DNA of 64,000 nucleotides from Herbiconiux sp. L3-i23. Its GTDB lineage: Bacteria > Actinomycetota > Actinomycetes > Actinomycetales > Microbacteriaceae. Where the stretch lies: positions 124,001 through 188,000 of the forward strand of contig NZ_AP025737.1 in NCBI RefSeq assembly GCF_023734115.1, given 5' to 3'. Of this stretch, positions 26,132-35,230 are shown one piece after another. Each line of letters opens with the position of its first letter. Position 1 is the first letter of the stretch. The position numbers and the translations under genes are program-made. The notes beneath the pieces are model-generated. The model saw only the letters and a list, made by a program, of their open reading frames with translations. It was not told where the DNA came from and did no database searches.

Positions 26132-26174
26132 CAGACGACGAAGGCCCCGCTCCGGCGGGGCTTTCGTCGTCTGT
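26131..26174 (+). terminator. Very long hairpin terminator after tRNA-Met
   Basis: ACAGACGACGAAGGCCCCG (26131-26149) pairs with 26156-26174 with only one G-T pair, around a six-base loop. Including the last bases of the tRNA, the inverted repeat spans 26125-26180. Confidence 0.8.
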
Positions 26175-26305
26175 AGCGAGTAAACCCACGCGGCCGGTAC
26201 CAGCGCGACGCGAAGCAGCGTGATGGCCGAGCCACGGGGACGGATCGAGAAGTCGCTCCCACGGTGGGCACACACGGCCCGTGGCCGACTGCTTAGCTTG
26301 CGCCC

Positions 26306-27214
26306 ATGAAATCTTCCGTCGCCGTCCTCGGGTTGGGGCGTATGGGGCTGCCGGTGGCGTCTCGCTTGCGGGATGCCGGTCGCGAAGTGGTGGTCTTCGA
26401 TGTCGATCCGTCCCGGGCGGCGGCGGCTCGCGCCGCCGGGCTCCCGGTGGCGACGGATGCGGTGACGCAGGCGGCCGAGGTCGACGTCCTCCTCACGGTC
26501 CTGCCCGGGCCCGGCGAATGCGAGGCGGCGATGCTCGGCGGAGTGCTCGACGCGATGCGTCCGGGCTCCCTGTGGCTCGACCTCACCAGCAATTCGCCGT
26601 CGGTCGCGGAGCGGATCGCACGGGCCGCCGCGGATCGCGGGGTCGCCGCCGTCGCGGCTCCCATGCTCGGCGGCCCGGACGATGCGGAGCGGGGGAGCCT
26701 CGGCTTCTATCTCGCGGGCGAGGCGGCCGCGCTCGACGTGGCGACGCCGATCCTGCACGACCTCGGCGACGAAAGTCGCCTCCTCCGCGCGGGCGACCGG
26801 GTGGCTCAGGCGCACGTCGCGAAGCTGGCGGTCAACGGCCTATGGTTCAGTCAGGTCGTCGCGGTCACCGAGATGCTGCTGCTGGCGCAAGCCCACGGGC
26901 TCTCGGCCGAGACGTTTCAGCACATCCTCGAATCGAGCCCCGCTCGGAGCGAGTTCACCGAGGCCTATCTCCCGCGTCTGATCTCGGGCGACTACATCGA
27001 CTCGTTCGGCGTCGACCGCGTGGTCGAGGAGCTCGACGAGGTGGTCCGACTCGCTGCCGCCGCCGGGACGCCGTCCGCATCGATCGACGCCGTGACCACG
27101 GTGCACGCGGACGCGCTCGCGCGTTACGGCCCGATCGGCGGCGAGATGCTCGCGGCGCGGCATCTTCGAGAATCGGCAGCTGCCGATTCGCAGGCGGTCA
27201 CAACCGCCAGCTGA
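26306..27214 (+). CDS. NAD(P)-dependent oxidoreductase, 3-hydroxyisobutyrate dehydrogenase family
   Basis: 302 residues. Rossmann signature VAVLGLGRMGLPVASRLRDAG at the N-terminus, the substrate loop DLTSNSPSVAERIARAAADRGVAAVAAPMLGGPDDAERGSLGFYLAG, and the catalytic-lysine region VAKLAVNGLWFSQVVAVTEML near residue 175. It oxidises or reduces a beta-hydroxyacid; the exact substrate (hydroxyisobutyrate, tartronate semialdehyde, or an imine) cannot be assigned. TAGCTT ends six bases before the ATG, so the mRNA is probably leaderless. The 3' end overlaps the next convergent gene by 17 bases. Confidence 0.88.
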   Translation: MKSSVAVLGLGRMGLPVASRLRDAGREVVVFDVDPSRAAAARAAGLPVATDAVTQAAEVDVLLTVLPGPGECEAAMLGGVLDAMRPGSLWLDLTSNSPSVAERIARAAADRGVAAVAAPMLGGPDDAERGSLGFYLAGEAAALDVATPILHDLGDESRLLRAGDRVAQAHVAKLAVNGLWFSQVVAVTEMLLLAQAHGLSAETFQHILESSPARSEFTEAYLPRLISGDYIDSFGVDRVVEELDEVVRLAAAAGTPSASIDAVTTVHADALARYGPIGGEMLAARHLRESAAADSQAVTTAS

Positions 27215-27680
27215 GCGAGTTGAACGCGTCGCTCGAGAGCCCCAGGTCGAAGTAGCAGGCGGCAATCTCGGCGCGTGCGGCGTCGGGGTCGACGCCGTCG
27301 CGGACCAGGATCACGCTGCCCGGGTCGGTGAGCAGGCTCCCCGGATTGCGCACCGCGGTGATCCGTCCGTCGAGGGTCTGCCGCAACTCCCACACGATCC
27401 GGGTCGCCACGAAGGCGAAGATCTGCGGTGAGAGAGGCCGCCGGCGTCGATGCGACGGATGAACGCGAGCACGGCCGGCGAAGGAACGGCGGCGCCCGCC
27501 CGCGACGTAGTCCACTCGATATCGGGCGTAGCCGCCGATCGCAGGCTCATAGTCGATGGCGGCCGACGTGATGCTCGGCCGGCGGTCGAACAGCCCCTCA
27601 CTGGTGCCGACCATGATCCAGCGTCCCGCCATCTCCGCGCTCACGACGACGCGCGCTCGGGCGACGGACTCGGCGGACAT
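27198..27680 (-). CDS. Conserved protein of unknown function, possibly lipocalin-like
   Basis: 160 residues, not firmly recognised. It starts with SAESVARARVVVSAEMAGRWIMVGTSEG and has alternating beta-like stretches (GGYARYRVDYVAGGRRRSFAGRARVHP, RIVWELRQTLDGRITAVRNPGSLLTDPGSVILVRDG), ending in a helix. The GxW near the start and the order of strands recall lipocalin-like proteins of actinobacteria. ATG 27680 was chosen because CTGGAG lies seven bases upstream. No signal peptide. It is monocistronic. Confidence 0.65.
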   Translation of the reverse strand: MSAESVARARVVVSAEMAGRWIMVGTSEGLFDRRPSITSAAIDYEPAIGGYARYRVDYVAGGRRRSFAGRARVHPSHRRRRPLSPQIFAFVATRIVWELRQTLDGRITAVRNPGSLLTDPGSVILVRDGVDPDAARAEIAACYFDLGLSSDAFNSLSWRL

Positions 27681-27755
27681 CACGGCTCCAGAGGGGGTTG
27701 GAAGACGCGAGCGTACCAACCGCGGCGGCGCCGGGTCCGGCCCCCGTTGTGGGTT

Positions 27756-29540
27756 CTAGCGACCGAACGAACCGGTGCCCTCGGAGCCGACCGCGATGCG
27801 CTCCCGCACCAGGCGACCGCCGACGCGCAGCTCGAGGTCGACCGTGAAGTCGGTTCCCGACGGGATCCAGTCGACGGCGGCGGGCTCGAAGACGGCCTTT
27901 GCGCGCCAGACCCCGTGCCGCAGAGTGCGGCGCACCGTCGCGGGGCGCCGCAGCTCGACCGACAGCGGTGTTCCGTGCACCGCGATCGCCGCGTCGAGCG
28001 CACCCGGCTCGGTGTCGACGCCCGACAGGCGGAAGTCCGCGGAGACGGTGAGGCCGTCGCGTCCGCGAGAGGCGGTGCCGCCCCGCGGTGCGATGGTGAC
28101 GGCGCGCCCCCGTGGGCGGCGGGCTGCGGCCCGGGTGAGGACGTCGGCCCAGCGACGGGTGACGGCCTGGTCGGTGAATCGGGCCGCGGTCTCCATCGCC
28201 GCCACGCGCATCGGCTCCAGTTCCGCGGCCGGAGTGCTCGCGATGCGGGCGAGTGCGTCCGCGAGGGACTCGAAGTCGCCCAGGGGGATGAGTACGCCGT
28301 TGACGCCGTCGTCGATGATGTCGGCGGGACCGTACGGCATGTCGTAGCTGATCGGGATCGACCCGCGCGACATCCCCTCCGCGAGGACGAGGGGGAACCC
28401 CTCGCTGGTGCTCGTCAGGGTGAAGAACGACGCGTCGGCGAAGTGCTCGACGGCGCCGCGCTCGAAGCCGTGCAGCACGACGGCGTCGCCGAGGGCGTGC
28501 TCCGCCACGAGGGCGTCGAGGGCGGAGCGTTCGGGTCCGTCACCGTAGACGTCGAGTCGCACGTCGGCGCCGGCGGACCGGGCGCGCCCCACTGCGAGCA
28601 GCGCGTGATCGACGCGTTTGCGTGCCTCGAGCCCGGCGATGCTGACGCCGGCGCGCGGATCGCGGTCGAGGGCGGGCGTGCGGGAGGGCAGCGCCGTCGC
28701 ATTGGGCACCACGTCGAGCCGCTCGCCGAGGCGGATGAGCGAGTCCACGTCGTCGCGCTGCCGGTCGGAGAGGAGTACCACCGACTCGAAGTCGGCGGCC
28801 GACGCGACGGCCTCGCGACGGGACGGCTTCACCGCACCCCAGGGGCGGGCATCCGTCGCTAGGTGGGAGTTGTGCACGAGGTGCACGCGGGTGGCCCTCG
28901 GGTTGCCGTAGCCGGCGAGCGTGGGAGCGGAGGTCTTGCTGTCGACGATGAAGAACGCGTCGTCGTCCCCCGTGAGCAGGTCGAGCCAGGCATGGTAGAA
29001 CGGCCGCGCCCGGGTGAAGCCCACGACCGGTTCGCCGGCCGCATCGCACAACACGATCGAGCGACCGCCGACGGTTCCGCGCTGCGCGACGTCGCGCCGA
29101 TCGCTCACGGCCACCGTGCCATTGGGGCGGAAACGGTCGGTCTGCAGCAGCTCGCCGGTGTCGGAGAAGCGGCGGCGGGTGCGGCCCTCGCCGCCGGCCA
29201 GCGGGTCGAACGCGTCGAGCGCCTTCCGCTTGCCGCCGCGGAGCTCCGGGAGAGAGCCGGTGCGGCGCTCGAGGTCGTCCCAGAGGTTGCGCACCTCGAC
29301 TCCGTCGCCGAGGCGACCGTCGGCGGTGAGGGTGGCGATGATCTCGTCGTAGTCGTCGCGGGCGTCGAAGGTGAGCACCTCGACCGGTCGTCCCGCCAGC
29401 TGCGCGAACGCGCGGGATCGCCGGAGCATCGCGGCGGTCATCCCGCCGTATTGCGTGGTCAGGCCCCAGGTGACCGCGAACTGACGCCCTTCGGGGAAGG
29501 CGATGGCAGGGCGGTCGGAGGCGGCGGTCACGCCTTTCAC
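27756..29540 (-). CDS. Family 4 glycosyltransferase with C-terminal beta domain (teichoic-acid type)
   Basis: 594 residues. The N-terminal half begins with GLTTQYGGMTAAMLRRSRAFA, the donor-binding half contains DVYGDGPERSALDALVAEHALGDAVVLHGFE and the GT4 signature FTLTSTSEGFPLVLAEGMSRGSIPISYDMPYGPADIIDDGVNGVLIP with the EGFPL...E motif. After about residue 470 an extra domain of roughly 110 residues (GLTVSADFRLSGVD to RERIAVGSE) looks beta-rich. Similar proteins glycosylate polyol-phosphate (teichoic acid-like) polymers, an inference here. GTG start one base after the stop of the upstream esterase gene. Confidence 0.85.
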   Translation of the reverse strand: MKGVTAASDRPAIAFPEGRQFAVTWGLTTQYGGMTAAMLRRSRAFAQLAGRPVEVLTFDARDDYDEIIATLTADGRLGDGVEVRNLWDDLERRTGSLPELRGGKRKALDAFDPLAGGEGRTRRRFSDTGELLQTDRFRPNGTVAVSDRRDVAQRGTVGGRSIVLCDAAGEPVVGFTRARPFYHAWLDLLTGDDDAFFIVDSKTSAPTLAGYGNPRATRVHLVHNSHLATDARPWGAVKPSRREAVASAADFESVVLLSDRQRDDVDSLIRLGERLDVVPNATALPSRTPALDRDPRAGVSIAGLEARKRVDHALLAVGRARSAGADVRLDVYGDGPERSALDALVAEHALGDAVVLHGFERGAVEHFADASFFTLTSTSEGFPLVLAEGMSRGSIPISYDMPYGPADIIDDGVNGVLIPLGDFESLADALARIASTPAAELEPMRVAAMETAARFTDQAVTRRWADVLTRAAARRPRGRAVTIAPRGGTASRGRDGLTVSADFRLSGVDTEPGALDAAIAVHGTPLSVELRRPATVRRTLRHGVWRAKAVFEPAAVDWIPSGTDFTVDLELRVGGRLVRERIAVGSEGTGSFGR

Positions 29541-29541
29541 G

Positions 29542-30534
29542 TTAGGCCCGCCGAGCTGAACCCGCGCCCATCTCGGCGAAGCGCCGGGTCAGCACCGCGA
29601 GGGTGCGCGCATCGCTGTCGACCGCTCCGCCCTCGTGGTTGTTGAAGGGCCACACGTCGATCTCTTTCGGGCCCGCGTAGGCGTTGAACGCGGCGAACAC
29701 CGTCGACGGCTTGCACGTCTCGTCCATCAGCGCCGCCGAGAACCACGCGGGAGCGTTCGCGCGGGCGGCGAAGTTCACGCCGTCGAAGTACGACAGGGTG
29801 CCCTGCACCTGATCGACCTGCTCGCGGTGGACGGCGAGATACCGGACGATCTCGCGGTACGGGTCGTTGTCGTGGATGGTGATGGCGCGGGGGAAGTCGC
29901 AGAGGAACGGCACGTACGGCACCACCGCGGCGAGGTCGTCGACGAGGCCGCCGACGGCGAGGGACAGGCCCCCGCCCTGGCTGCCGCCGTGCACGGCCAC
30001 GCGTGTCGCGTCGATCTCGGGCAGCGTGCGGACCGCGTCCACCGCGCGGACTGCGTCCGTGATGAGTCGCCGGTAGTAGTAGGTCTCCTTCGAGGTGATG
30101 CCGCGCGTCATGAATCCGGGGATCTGCGGCCCCGCGCCCGCCTCGTCGGGGGTGTCGCCCGCCGACCAGAAGGACCCCTGCCCGCGTGTGTCCATGAGGA
30201 GGTGCGCGAAACCTGCGGACGCCCACAGCAGGTTCTCGATCGACCGGCCGCGACCGCCGCCGTAGCCGACGTACTGCACCACCGCAGGCAGCGGGCCCGA
30301 TCGCTCGCGCGGCATCCGCAGCCACCCCCGCACCGGCTGCCCCGCGTACCCCGGGAACGCCACATCGAAGACGTCGACGGTGACGAGTCCGGTGTCGACA
30401 GGGACCACCGAGACCGTGCCGCTCGCGGCCCTGCTCTCCTGGAGGGTCGACTCCCAGAAGGAGTCGAAGTCGTCGGGGGCGGTCTGACTGCTGCGGTACT
30501 CGCGGAGCTGCGGCTCCGGCATGTCGACGTACAT
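29542..30534 (-). CDS. Acetylxylan esterase / cephalosporin-C deacetylase family (CE7)
   Basis: 330 residues, alpha/beta hydrolase. Opens DMPEPQLREYRSSQTAPDDFDSFW, has the CE7 RGQG motif in MDTRGQGSFWSAGDTPD, the nucleophile elbow HGGSQGGGLSLA, and the catalytic His in FNNHEGG near the C-terminus. It removes acetyl groups from carbohydrates or antibiotics and is cytosolic here (no signal). ATG 30534 was chosen for the GAGAGGATCGG before it. It sits one base from a glycosyltransferase gene, so it may edit acetyl groups on a cell-wall glycan precursor; that role is inferred. Confidence 0.9.
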   Translation of the reverse strand: MYVDMPEPQLREYRSSQTAPDDFDSFWESTLQESRAASGTVSVVPVDTGLVTVDVFDVAFPGYAGQPVRGWLRMPRERSGPLPAVVQYVGYGGGRGRSIENLLWASAGFAHLLMDTRGQGSFWSAGDTPDEAGAGPQIPGFMTRGITSKETYYYRRLITDAVRAVDAVRTLPEIDATRVAVHGGSQGGGLSLAVGGLVDDLAAVVPYVPFLCDFPRAITIHDNDPYREIVRYLAVHREQVDQVQGTLSYFDGVNFAARANAPAWFSAALMDETCKPSTVFAAFNAYAGPKEIDVWPFNNHEGGAVDSDARTLAVLTRRFAEMGAGSARRA

Positions 30535-30647
30535 CCGATCCTCTCGTTGCCGCCCGACGGGGCGTCGGTGTCGTGTTCTTCCGATGCTCATCATGGCCAC
30601 AGCGGGCTCCTCGGTCCACACGCGGCCTGCCGCGCCGCAACGCTTCG

Positions 30648-30653
30648 TAGACT
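30648..30653 (+). promoter_or_regulatory. -10 box of the leaderless hadA-hadB-murB transcript
   Basis: TAGACT ends six bases before the GTG of hadA at 30660; no -35 or Shine-Dalgarno is evident. Confidence 0.5.
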
Positions 30654-30659
30654 GGCCCG

Positions 30660-31106
30660 GTGCCAGTGAATGCCGAGATCCAGGGGCGGTCGTATCCGCC
30701 GACCCCGCCCTACCTCGTCGGACGCGAGAAGATCCGCGAGTTCGCGCGCGCCGTGCTCGCGACCGATCCGATCTCCTTCGACCTCGACGCCGCCCGCGCG
30801 GCCGGATTCGAGGACCTCGTCGCGCCGCCCACCTTCGGTGTGGTCGTGCAGGAGCAGGCCCTCGCCCAGCTCCTCGCCGACGAGGACGCCGGCATCGACT
30901 TCTCGCGCGTGGTGCACGGCGACCAGCGCTTCACCTTCACGCGGCCGATCGTCGCGGGCGACGAGCTCTCCGCCGTCCTCACGGTCACGAGCGTCAAAAC
31001 ACTCGGAGGCAACTCGATGGTGACCGCGGAGACCGCACTGACCGACGCCGGTGGCGACCACGTCGTGACCGCCACCTCCTCCCTCGTCGTCAGGGGCGAC
31101 GAATGA
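30660..31106 (+). CDS. hadA: MaoC-like (FAS1-type) dehydratase subunit, HadA-like
   Basis: 148 residues, single hot-dog domain of the FAS1_DH type (GRSYPPTPPYLVGREKIREFARAVL at the start; PPTFGVVVQEQAL in the middle). In mycobacteria HadA is the acyl-binding partner of the catalytic HadB in fatty-acid elongation; here, without mycolic acid genes in sight, the pair more likely serves general 3-hydroxyacyl dehydration. GTG start directly after a TAGACT box. ATGA overlap with hadB. Confidence 0.88.
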   Translation: MPVNAEIQGRSYPPTPPYLVGREKIREFARAVLATDPISFDLDAARAAGFEDLVAPPTFGVVVQEQALAQLLADEDAGIDFSRVVHGDQRFTFTRPIVAGDELSAVLTVTSVKTLGGNSMVTAETALTDAGGDHVVTATSSLVVRGDE

Positions 31107-31525
31107 GCCGCGCCCTCGCCGACCTGACCGTCGGTGACGTCATCGCCGAGCGCGAACTCTCCGTCACGCGGGACACGCTCGTCCGCTATGCCGGCGCCTC
31201 GGGGGACTTCAACCCCATCCACTACCGCGACGACGTCGCCGCCGAGGTCGGGCTGCCCGGCGTGCTCGCGCACGGAATGCTGACCATGGGCGCCGCCGTC
31301 CAGGTCGTCGTCGACTGGATCGGTGGAGCACACCTCGTCCGCGACTACCAGGTGCGCTTCACACGACCCGTCGTGGTCGACCCCGCCGACGGCGCCGTCA
31401 TCGGCATCACGGCGAAGATCGGCGCGATCGACGCCGAGGCCCGCGCCGCACGAGTCGACCTCACCGTCACCTACGCCGGAAGCACCGTCCTCGGCAAGGC
31501 CCAGGCCGTCACGGTCGTGGAGTGA
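31103..31525 (+). CDS. hadB: MaoC-like dehydratase subunit, HadB-like (catalytic)
   Basis: 140 residues with the hydratase-2 signature YAGASGDFNPIHYRDDVAAEVGLPGVLAHGMLTMG, supplying the catalytic Asp and His. Dehydrates 3-hydroxyacyl thioesters. The start overlaps hadA (ATGA) and its stop overlaps murB (GTGA), so the three are translationally coupled. It forms a heterodimer with HadA in characterised relatives. Confidence 0.9.
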   Translation: MSRALADLTVGDVIAERELSVTRDTLVRYAGASGDFNPIHYRDDVAAEVGLPGVLAHGMLTMGAAVQVVVDWIGGAHLVRDYQVRFTRPVVVDPADGAVIGITAKIGAIDAEARAARVDLTVTYAGSTVLGKAQAVTVVE

Positions 31526-32715
31526 CCTCCGTGACCACGCTGCCGTTGGCCGACCTCACGACCATGCGGGTCGGCGGGCCGGCCGACGTCATCGACGCCG
31601 GCTCCGAGACCGAGATCGTCGACGCCGCTCTCGGTCTCTGGGCGGACGATGAGGAGTGGATGGTGCTCGGCGGAGGATCGAACACGATCGCCGCCGATGA
31701 CGGATTCGAGGGCACGGTCCTCCGCACGGTCTCGCGCGGCATCGAGGTGCTGCCCGAGAGCACCCGGACCTCGAGCATCCCCCTGGTCGCGCACCAGGAC
31801 ACCGCACGGGCCGATCGGGAGCGTTCGCCCGAGACACCGCGCGTGCGGATCCGCGTGCAGGCCGGCCACCCGTGGGACGAGCTCGTCGCCGAGACGGTGG
31901 CGAACGGCTGGTCGGGTCTCGAGGCGCTGTCCGGCATCCCGGGATCGACGGGGGCGTCTCCCATCCAGAACATCGGCGCCTACGGTCAGGAGCTCGCCGC
32001 CTCGCTCGTCGCCGTCGACTTCCTCGACCGTTTCGAGAACGCCCCTCGGCGCCTCCGCGCTTCCGAGCTGGGGCTCGGATACCGTACCTCCGTCTTCAAA
32101 CAGGGGCGCGAAGGCGTCGTCACGGCGGTCGAGTTCGAGCTCGCCGCCCCGGGCGGCGATGCGCTGAGCCAGCCTCTCGGGTACTCCCAGCTCGCCCATG
32201 CCCTCGGCGCCAAGCTCGGCGACCGGGTGCCGATCTCGGTCCTGCGCGAGGCGGTGCTCGACCTGCGGCGCGGCAAGGGGATGGTGCTCGACCCGGCGGA
32301 CCCCGACTCGGTGAGCGCCGGATCGTTCTTCACCAATCCGATCGTCTCCGAGCGCTTCGCGCGGACCCTGCCCGACGAGGCGCCGCGCTGGCCGACGAGC
32401 CTCGACGAGCCCGACATCGTGGTCCCGCTCGGCACCGTTCCCCCGTCGCGGGCATCCGAGCGTGCGGAGAAGGACGAGTACCGGGTCAAGCTCAGCGCCG
32501 CCTGGCTCATCGAGCACTCCGGTATCACCCGCGGCTTCCGGCTGACCGGATCCCGCGCGGCGATCTCGACGAAGCACACCCTCGCCCTGGTCAACACCGG
32601 TGGGGCGACGACGACCGAGATCCTCGAGCTCGCCCGCTACGTGCGCGCCATGGTCCAGGTCGAGTTCGGGGTGCTGCTGCAGCCCGAGCCGGTGATCGTC
32701 GGAACGAGCATCTGA
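31522..32715 (+). CDS. murB: UDP-N-acetylmuramate dehydrogenase MurB
   Basis: 397 residues. Reduces UDP-GlcNAc-enolpyruvate to UDP-MurNAc, an early peptidoglycan step. FAD-binding stretches: TTMRVGGPADVIDAGSETE, VLGGGSNTIAADDGFEG, LSGIPGSTGASPIQNIGAYGQEL; catalytic Ser in SAGSFFTNPIV; the C-terminal LIEHSGITRGFRLTGSRAAISTKHTLALVNTGGAT. A 30-residue insert around residue 75-105 makes it longer than average. GTG start overlaps the hadB stop; a second GTG nine bases later is possible. Confidence 0.95.
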   Translation: MTSVTTLPLADLTTMRVGGPADVIDAGSETEIVDAALGLWADDEEWMVLGGGSNTIAADDGFEGTVLRTVSRGIEVLPESTRTSSIPLVAHQDTARADRERSPETPRVRIRVQAGHPWDELVAETVANGWSGLEALSGIPGSTGASPIQNIGAYGQELAASLVAVDFLDRFENAPRRLRASELGLGYRTSVFKQGREGVVTAVEFELAAPGGDALSQPLGYSQLAHALGAKLGDRVPISVLREAVLDLRRGKGMVLDPADPDSVSAGSFFTNPIVSERFARTLPDEAPRWPTSLDEPDIVVPLGTVPPSRASERAEKDEYRVKLSAAWLIEHSGITRGFRLTGSRAAISTKHTLALVNTGGATTTEILELARYVRAMVQVEFGVLLQPEPVIVGTSI

Positions 32716-32724
32716 CCCCGTCGC

Positions 32725-34299
32725 TCAGTTGACGCGGACCAGGGTCCTCTGCAGTCCCGACGACCCGTTGGGTGCGATCGGGGCGCGCTCCTCGGTCTGC
32801 ACGGTGCCCGCCTTGTCGGTGGTGCGAACCGCGACGTAGTGGGTGCCGCTCGTGGCCTCCCAGTCGAGGAACCACTGCACCCAGCTGGCGTCGTTGATCG
32901 GGTTCGAGACGGTCGCGGGCTGCCAGTCGCCGTCGTCGATCTGCACCTCGACCCGGGCTACACCGACCGGCTGCGCCCAAGCCATCCCGGCGATCTTCAC
33001 GAGACCGGCGGGAACGGCCTTGTCGACGCGAGGCGTGTCGATGCGGGAGGACAGCTTGATGGGCGCTTCGGCGTCGTAGCCGCGCGGCGTCCAGTAGGCC
33101 TCGTCCGCGTCGAAGGTGGTGACCTTGAGCTCGCTCAACCACTTCGTGGCCGACACGTAGCCGTAGAGGCCGGGCACGACCATCCGCACGGGGAAACCGT
33201 GTTCGAGAGGCAGGGGCTCTCCATTCATCGCGACCGCGAGGATCGCGTCGAGCCCGTCGTCGGTCAGCGCGCTCAGGGGCGTGCTCGCGGTGTAGCCATC
33301 GACACTGCGCGAGAGCACCATGTCGGCGCCGTTCTGCGGCGACGCCAACGCGAGGACATCGCGCACCGGCACACCGGTCCAGATCGCGTTGCCGACGAGG
33401 CCGCCGCCGACCTCGTTGGAGACGCAGGTGAGGGTGACCCCGTACTCATCAAGCCCCATCGCCACCAGCTCGTCGAAGGTGAGGGTGATCTCCTCGTCGA
33501 CCATGCCCGTCACCGTGAGGGCCCAGGTCGCCGGGTCGACCGAGGGCACCGTGAGCGCGGTGTCGACCCGGTAGAAGTCCGCGTTGGGGGTGACGAGCGG
33601 CGAGAGGCCCTCGATGTCGAACTCGGCACCGGCGGGGAGCTCGACGCGCGAACGGGGAGCGGGAAGGCGCAGCGCCTCGCGCACCGCGGTGCCCGAGGTG
33701 ACCGCGGCGTTCACCAATCGGGCGCCGACGCCGACGATCAGGGCGCCCGCCCCGGTGGCGAGCGAGATGCGCAGGAAGCTGCGGCGCGCGAGTCCTGCCT
33801 CGTCCGTGCCGTCCGTGCCGTCCGTGCCGTCCGAGACCGCTGTCCTCCATCGGGCGATGCGTCCCACGAGGAGCACGAGCACCACCACGCCCGCCGCAGT
33901 GCCGACCGCCGACGGGATGGCGGCCAGCGCCGGCACCACCCCGGCGCGAGTCGCGGTCGCCGCCACCGCCGCCGCGCCGGCGAGACCGAGCAGCGCGGCG
34001 CCGAATGGCGGACGGACGAGCTGCAGGAGACCGGCGATAGCGGCCCCGATCACCGCGGCGAGGCCGACGGAGATGAGGAGGATCGGCTTGTCCGCGGTGC
34101 CGAACAGCTCGATCGCGAGTTCCTTGATGGGGCGGGGAACGATGTCGATGACGAAGGCGCCGACCGCGAGAAGCGGGCTCGCCTGACGGGCGATGAGAAG
34201 GGCGACCAGCTCGGCGACGGCCAGGAGGGCCGCAGCGCTCACCACGCCGGCGAATGCCGCCGCGATACGGGTGTGCGGTGCACCGCGTCTGCTCTTCAT
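32725..34299 (-). CDS. Membrane-bound molybdopterin-dependent oxidoreductase (SUOX-like)
   Basis: 524 residues. The N-terminal 170 residues contain about four transmembrane segments, followed by [23 protein letters not shown], a twin-Arg-like segment, then the sulfite-oxidase molybdopterin domain: [55 protein letters not shown] with the Mo-ligating Cys, [24 protein letters not shown], and a C-terminal Ig-like dimerisation domain ([25 protein letters not shown]). Likely reduces or oxidises an extracytoplasmic substrate such as a sulfoxide. ATG 34299 follows CCGGAGGACGCG. It is divergent from a fasciclin lipoprotein gene. Confidence 0.92.
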   Translation of the reverse strand: MKSRRGAPHTRIAAAFAGVVSAAALLAVAELVALLIARQASPLLAVGAFVIDIVPRPIKELAIELFGTADKPILLISVGLAAVIGAAIAGLLQLVRPPFGAALLGLAGAAAVAATATRAGVVPALAAIPSAVGTAAGVVVLVLLVGRIARWRTAVSDGTDGTDGTDEAGLARRSFLRISLATGAGALIVGVGARLVNAAVTSGTAVREALRLPAPRSRVELPAGAEFDIEGLSPLVTPNADFYRVDTALTVPSVDPATWALTVTGMVDEEITLTFDELVAMGLDEYGVTLTCVSNEVGGGLVGNAIWTGVPVRDVLALASPQNGADMVLSRSVDGYTASTPLSALTDDGLDAILAVAMNGEPLPLEHGFPVRMVVPGLYGYVSATKWLSELKVTTFDADEAYWTPRGYDAEAPIKLSSRIDTPRVDKAVPAGLVKIAGMAWAQPVGVARVEVQIDDGDWQPATVSNPINDASWVQWFLDWEATSGTHYVAVRTTDKAGTVQTEERAPIAPNGSSGLQRTLVRVN

Positions 34300-34501
34300 C
34301 GCGTCCTCCGGATCGGTTCGTCTCCTAGGGGTTCGTCGCGGGTGCTCCTTCCGGATTGTCGGAGGCGGCGGTCGGATTTCCCAGCGAGTTCCCACCTTCG
34401 GGGCCAATCCGATCGCCCCTCCACCGCCGAAACCCTTGTTGTCGCCGCATCGCTGCGACGACCGGCCGGACAGCAGGCCGAACCACAGCAAGGAGACTTC
34501 G

Positions 34502-35164
34502 ATGCCCACTATCAAGCCCCGCATGTTCGCGGCCCTCGGCCTCGCCGCCATCGCGACCTTCGGCCTCGCCGCCTGTTCCTCCGGCGGATCGATGGACTCG
34601 TCCGACGAGACCAGCACCTCGCCGAGCGCCGCCCCCACCGAAGAGATGATGGACCCGATGGCCGACCTCGTCGGCTCCGGCTGCGCCGCCTACGCCGAGG
34701 CCGTGCCGGATGGTGCCGGATCGGTCGAGGGCATGTCGCTCGACCCGGTCGCCACCGCCGCCAGCAACAACCCGCTGCTCACCACCCTCGTCGCCGCCGT
34801 CTCGGGTCAACTGAACCCCGACGTGAACCTGGTCGACACCCTCAACAGCAGCGAGTTCACCGTCTTCGCCCCCGTCGACGACGCGTTCGCGAAGATCGAC
34901 GCTGCCACGGTCGAGTCGCTGAAGCTGCCGGAGAACGCTCCGCTGCTGACCAGCATCCTCACCTACCACGTGATCCCTGGCCAGATCGCGCCGGATGAGA
35001 TCGACGGCACCCACACCACCGTCAACGGAGCCGACGTGACCGTCACCGGCAGCGGTGACGACATCAAGGTCGGCGACGCCGGCGCCACCGTCATCTGTGG
35101 TGGGGTCAAGACCGCCAACGCCACCGTGTACCTCATCGACTCGGTGCTCATGCCCCCGGCCTGA
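34502..35164 (+). CDS. Fasciclin-domain lipoprotein
   Basis: 220 residues. A signal peptide with lipobox FGLAACSS (Cys at about 25) anchors it outside the membrane. A Ser/Thr/Glu-rich linker leads to one fasciclin (FAS1) domain of about 130 residues: [40 protein letters not shown], and [20 protein letters not shown]1 proteins are adhesion-like surface proteins of unknown exact role. AAGGAGACTTCG precedes the ATG. Pairing with a SUOX-like gene is common in actinobacteria and suggests a shared extracytoplasmic role; that is inference. Confidence 0.93.
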   Translation: MPTIKPRMFAALGLAAIATFGLAACSSGGSMDSSDETSTSPSAAPTEEMMDPMADLVGSGCAAYAEAVPDGAGSVEGMSLDPVATAASNNPLLTTLVAAVSGQLNPDVNLVDTLNSSEFTVFAPVDDAFAKIDAATVESLKLPENAPLLTSILTYHVIPGQIAPDEIDGTHTTVNGADVTVTGSGDDIKVGDAGATVICGGVKTANATVYLIDSVLMPPA

Positions 35165-35187
35165 CCCACATCTTCGCCGGGATTCAG

Positions 35188-35222
35188 GAACGCCCGGCCC
35201 TCCTCGAGAGGGCCGGGCGTTC
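35188..35222. terminator. Bidirectional terminator between fasciclin and response-regulator genes
   Basis: GAACGCCCGGCCCTC (35188-35202) pairs perfectly with 35208-35222 around a five-base loop. The genes on either side converge on it. Confidence 0.85.
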
Positions 35223-35230
35223 TCACGCGC

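Noticed and set aside
30660-31525. Mycolic-acid synthesis role for hadA-hadB
   Set aside because: No hadC or other mycolate gene is present, and the other genes fit a Microbacteriaceae genome, which does not make mycolic acids.
32839-34998. Long + strand frame opposite the molybdopterin oxidoreductase
   Set aside because: Arg- and Gly-rich nonsense typical of antisense reading; the minus strand has a clear family, ribosome site and membrane segments.
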